From: an uncultured Anaerolineales bacterium
GTDB taxonomy: Bacteria; Chloroflexota; Anaerolineae; Anaerolineales; Villigracilaceae
Assembly (NCBI GenBank): GCA_938008865.1
Contig: CALLJA010000213.1
Location: forward strand, 1-13,709
DNA length: 13,709 nt
Direction: 5' to 3'
Part shown: one piece after another, positions 12,210-13,709 of the stretch
Layout of the letters: every line of letters starts with the position of its first letter
How positions within the stretch are numbered: the first letter of the stretch is position 1
Notes under the pieces: generated by a model
What the model was told of the DNA's origin: nothing
The model's database searches: none
Seen by the model: only the letters and a program-made list of their open reading frames with translations
Program-made: the position numbers and the translations under genes

Positions 12210-13709
12210 CTAGGGCAAGCCGAACGCCCTGACGAGAAAGACGGCCATCTGGTCGCGTGTGACCGTGCCGCTTGGGCAGTAATTCCCGTTGCCGCAGCCG
12301 CCTGTGATGCCCTCGTTGGCGAGTTGCTCGATCCACGCGGCGGTCCAGTAATTCTGGGGCACGTCCCCGAACATGATCCCTGTGGCGGCGGGCGGTGTGT
12401 ATCCGCCGCCGTGCTTGCCGCGCAGGAGGAAGACGGCCATCTGGTCGCGCGTGATGGGCTTGGCGGGGCAGTAATTCCCGCTGCCGCAGCCGCCTGTGAT
12501 GCCCTCGTTGGCAAGCTGTTCGATCCAGGCGGCAGCCCAATAATTCTGGGGCACATCGTTGAACATTGTGCCTGTGGCGGCGGGCGGCACATAGGCGGAG
12601 CCATGCTTGCCGCGCAGGAGGAAGACAGCCATCTGGTCGCGTGTGACGGTGGCGGCGGGACAGTAGTTCAGCGGGCTGGCGGAGCATCCACCCGTAATGC
12701 CCGCAGCGTATAGCCGCTCGATGTGCTGCCAGGACCAATAATTGACAGGCACATCGGAAAAGGTTTGGACGCGGACCGCGTAGGACTGTCCGCTGGTATA
12801 GGGCAGGCCGCCCAATGGGTTGCCAGCGGTATCGCCAATGGCGGACGTGTCGGGGATATCCAGCCGCAGGGTTCCCGAGCCTGTGCCCGTGTTGACGGTG
12901 ACAATGTAAACCGATTTCGAGGAAGGCGCGTCTGCGTTGGTGATCTCCGCGTTGTTGATGCCAGGGGCGGTGAGAACGAAATCAGTCACACCTGCTGTAA
13001 CGTCCTCGGAGAACGTGACGGCGAAATCTACGCTGCCATTGGCAGTGGGGCTGGGCGAGGTACGCGTGATGGACAGCACTTGCGGGACAGCGAGGTCTGC
13101 TCCGTAGGCGGCAATGTAATCTGCCGCTTGCAAGACCATGTTGCCGTTGTGGATATCGTGGAATTGCCCGCCTGCGTATACAGCATTGCCGAGTGCCAGC
13201 GCGTAGACGGGTTTGTTTAAGGAACCGTCGCCTGCGCCATTGCTTCCCAGCGCGGACCAGTGCAAGCCGTCCCATTTGACAATGAAATCGGCGGCGGGGA
13301 GCGGCCCGTTTGGATCGCTCACGCCGTCGAAGTCGCCGCCCACGTACAGAGTATTGCCTATGCCCGCCAAGGCCCTGACCTGGGATAACAACGACCCGCC
13401 CACACCAGTTTGATCGCTGCCCAGGGCAGACCAGCCTGCCGCATTGAAGCGGGCCACGTAATCGGCTTGCGGGATGCCGCCCGCATTGGTGAAGTTGCCG
13501 CCCACATAAAGGTCCGAGCCAAGCGTTTCGAGGGCCATCACAGAGCTGTCAAGCGCCCCAATCCCGGCGCCGTTGCTGCCCAAAGCAGACCAGGCAGCGC
13601 CGTCCCAGCGGGCAATATAGTCCGCTTCGGGAATTCCGTTTGCATCGATGAATCCGCCGCCTGCGTACAAATCCCCCCCCGCCGTTTCAAAGGCATACAC
13701 AGGACCGTT
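12210..13709 (-). CDS. SLH-domain surface protein with propeller-like repeats, 5' end missing
   Basis: The frame is open to the window edge (the codons before the GTG at 13700 read Asn-Gly-Pro), so this is the C-terminal ~499 residues of a larger protein. Residues below count from 13700. Residues 1-200 hold four repeats of about 55 aa built on 'LYVGGNF..AGG..ADY.ARW....WSALGS' (LYAGG 11, LYVGG 64, LYVGG 118, VYAGG 174), as in beta-propeller-like secreted proteins. Residues about 205-310 form an Ig-like domain ('VDFAVTFSEDVTAGVTDFVL'). Three SLH domains follow (314-372, 380-443, 444-496), each with 'DVP.NYW', 'GITGGC' and 'YCP...TRDQMAVFL'. SLH domains tie proteins to the cell-envelope polymer. 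The protein is therefore likely displayed on the cell surface; ligand unknown. A terminator follows 11 nt after the stop. Confidence 0.85.
   Translation of the reverse strand, partial: NGPVYAFETAGGDLYAGGGFIDANGIPEADYIARWDGAAWSALGSNGAGIGALDSSVMALETLGSDLYVGGNFTNAGGIPQADYVARFNAAGWSALGSDQTGVGGSLLSQVRALAGIGNTLYVGGDFDGVSDPNGPLPAADFIVKWDGLHWSALGSNGAGDGSLNKPVYALALGNAVYAGGQFHDIHNGNMVLQAADYIAAYGADLAVPQVLSITRTSPSPTANGSVDFAVTFSEDVTAGVTDFVLTAPGINNAEITNADAPSSKSVYIVTVNTGTGSGTLRLDIPDTSAIGDTAGNPLGGLPYTSGQSYAVRVQTFSDVPVNYWSWQHIERLYAAGITGGCSASPLNYCPAATVTRDQMAVFLLRGKHGSAYVPPAATGTMFNDVPQNYWAAAWIEQLANEGITGGCGSGNYCPAKPITRDQMAVFLLRGKHGGGYTPPAATGIMFGDVPQNYWTAAWIEQLANEGITGGCGNGNYCPSGTVTRDQMAVFLVRAFGLP
12230..12640 (-). 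repeat. Tandem ~192-bp repeats encoding the SLH domains
   Basis: The GACGGCCATCTGGTCGCG motif, encoding the RDQMAVF region, recurs with exactly 192-bp spacing (12240, 12432 and 12624, the last with one change). Copies 2 and 3 of the domain are also nearly identical over 'YCP', 'GGCG' and 'AWIEQLANEGITGG'. This suggests recent duplication of a 64-aa unit. Confidence 0.7.

Overview
The window looks like a chromosomal segment of an uncultured Chloroflexota bacterium of the class Anaerolineae. The reasons are a GC-rich coding style, the protein families present (a GH25-type module joined to a phosphodiester glycosidase, a Pro/Thr-linker lipoprotein, SLH repeats of the 'YCP..TRDQMAVFLLR' type, and an octaheme cytochrome of the tetrathionate reductase family next to YeeE/YedE proteins), and intergenic palindromic repeats typical of these genomes. 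The taxonomy is inference from protein style; there is no rRNA or other marker here.

Layout. 1-353: 3' end of a DUF559 endonuclease-like gene (+). 354-986: a gene-free stretch full of short repeats, ending in a good promoter. 987-2618: a cell-wall hydrolase-like fusion protein (+), closed by a perfect hairpin terminator. 2678-2896: a small VF530-family protein (+), possibly leaderless. 2897-3077: an interspersed repeat. 3078-3572: a small lipoprotein (-). 3649-3684: a terminator. 3730-10256: a minus-strand cluster, read in the order ArsR-family regulator, octaheme cytochrome c (OTR family), heptaheme cytochrome c fused to a b-type cytochrome, YeeE/YedE membrane protein, YeeE/YedE-rhodanese fusion. 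10257-10416: a divergent control region with two dyads. 10417-11025: an XRE-cupin regulator (+). 11112-11459 and 11474-12097: an MIP18/SufT-like Fe-S assembly protein and a SufR-like Fe-S regulator (-), with a consensus leaderless promoter. 12210 to the end: an SLH surface protein (-), cut by the window edge.

The centre of interest is the minus-strand cluster. It encodes 15 c-type haem sites on two exported proteins, a membrane cytochrome b domain that could exchange electrons with the quinone pool, and two halves of a thiosulfate/sulfur transporter family carrying conserved cysteines. The last transporter protein bears a rhodanese-like domain that lacks its catalytic cysteine and ends in Gly-Gly-Gly-Cys-Gly. 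An ArsR-type repressor is translationally coupled to the octaheme gene. I read this as a respiratory or redox module for an inorganic sulfur compound (tetrathionate, thiosulfate or sulfite are candidates) combined with sulfur import. The substrate and direction cannot be decided from sequence; nitrogen oxyanions are also possible because characterised OTR acts on nitrite and hydroxylamine. The flanking XRE-cupin and SufR/SufT-like genes fit a sulfur or Fe-S theme, but the link is only by neighbourhood.

Several control elements are readable directly: a 95-nt element closed by a perfect 14-bp inverted repeat with two inner hairpins just upstream of the YeeE genes, an ArsR-type 7-6-7 dyad, a perfect 15-bp dyad before the XRE gene, and a TTGACA-N17-TATACT promoter placed exactly 7 nt before an ATG.
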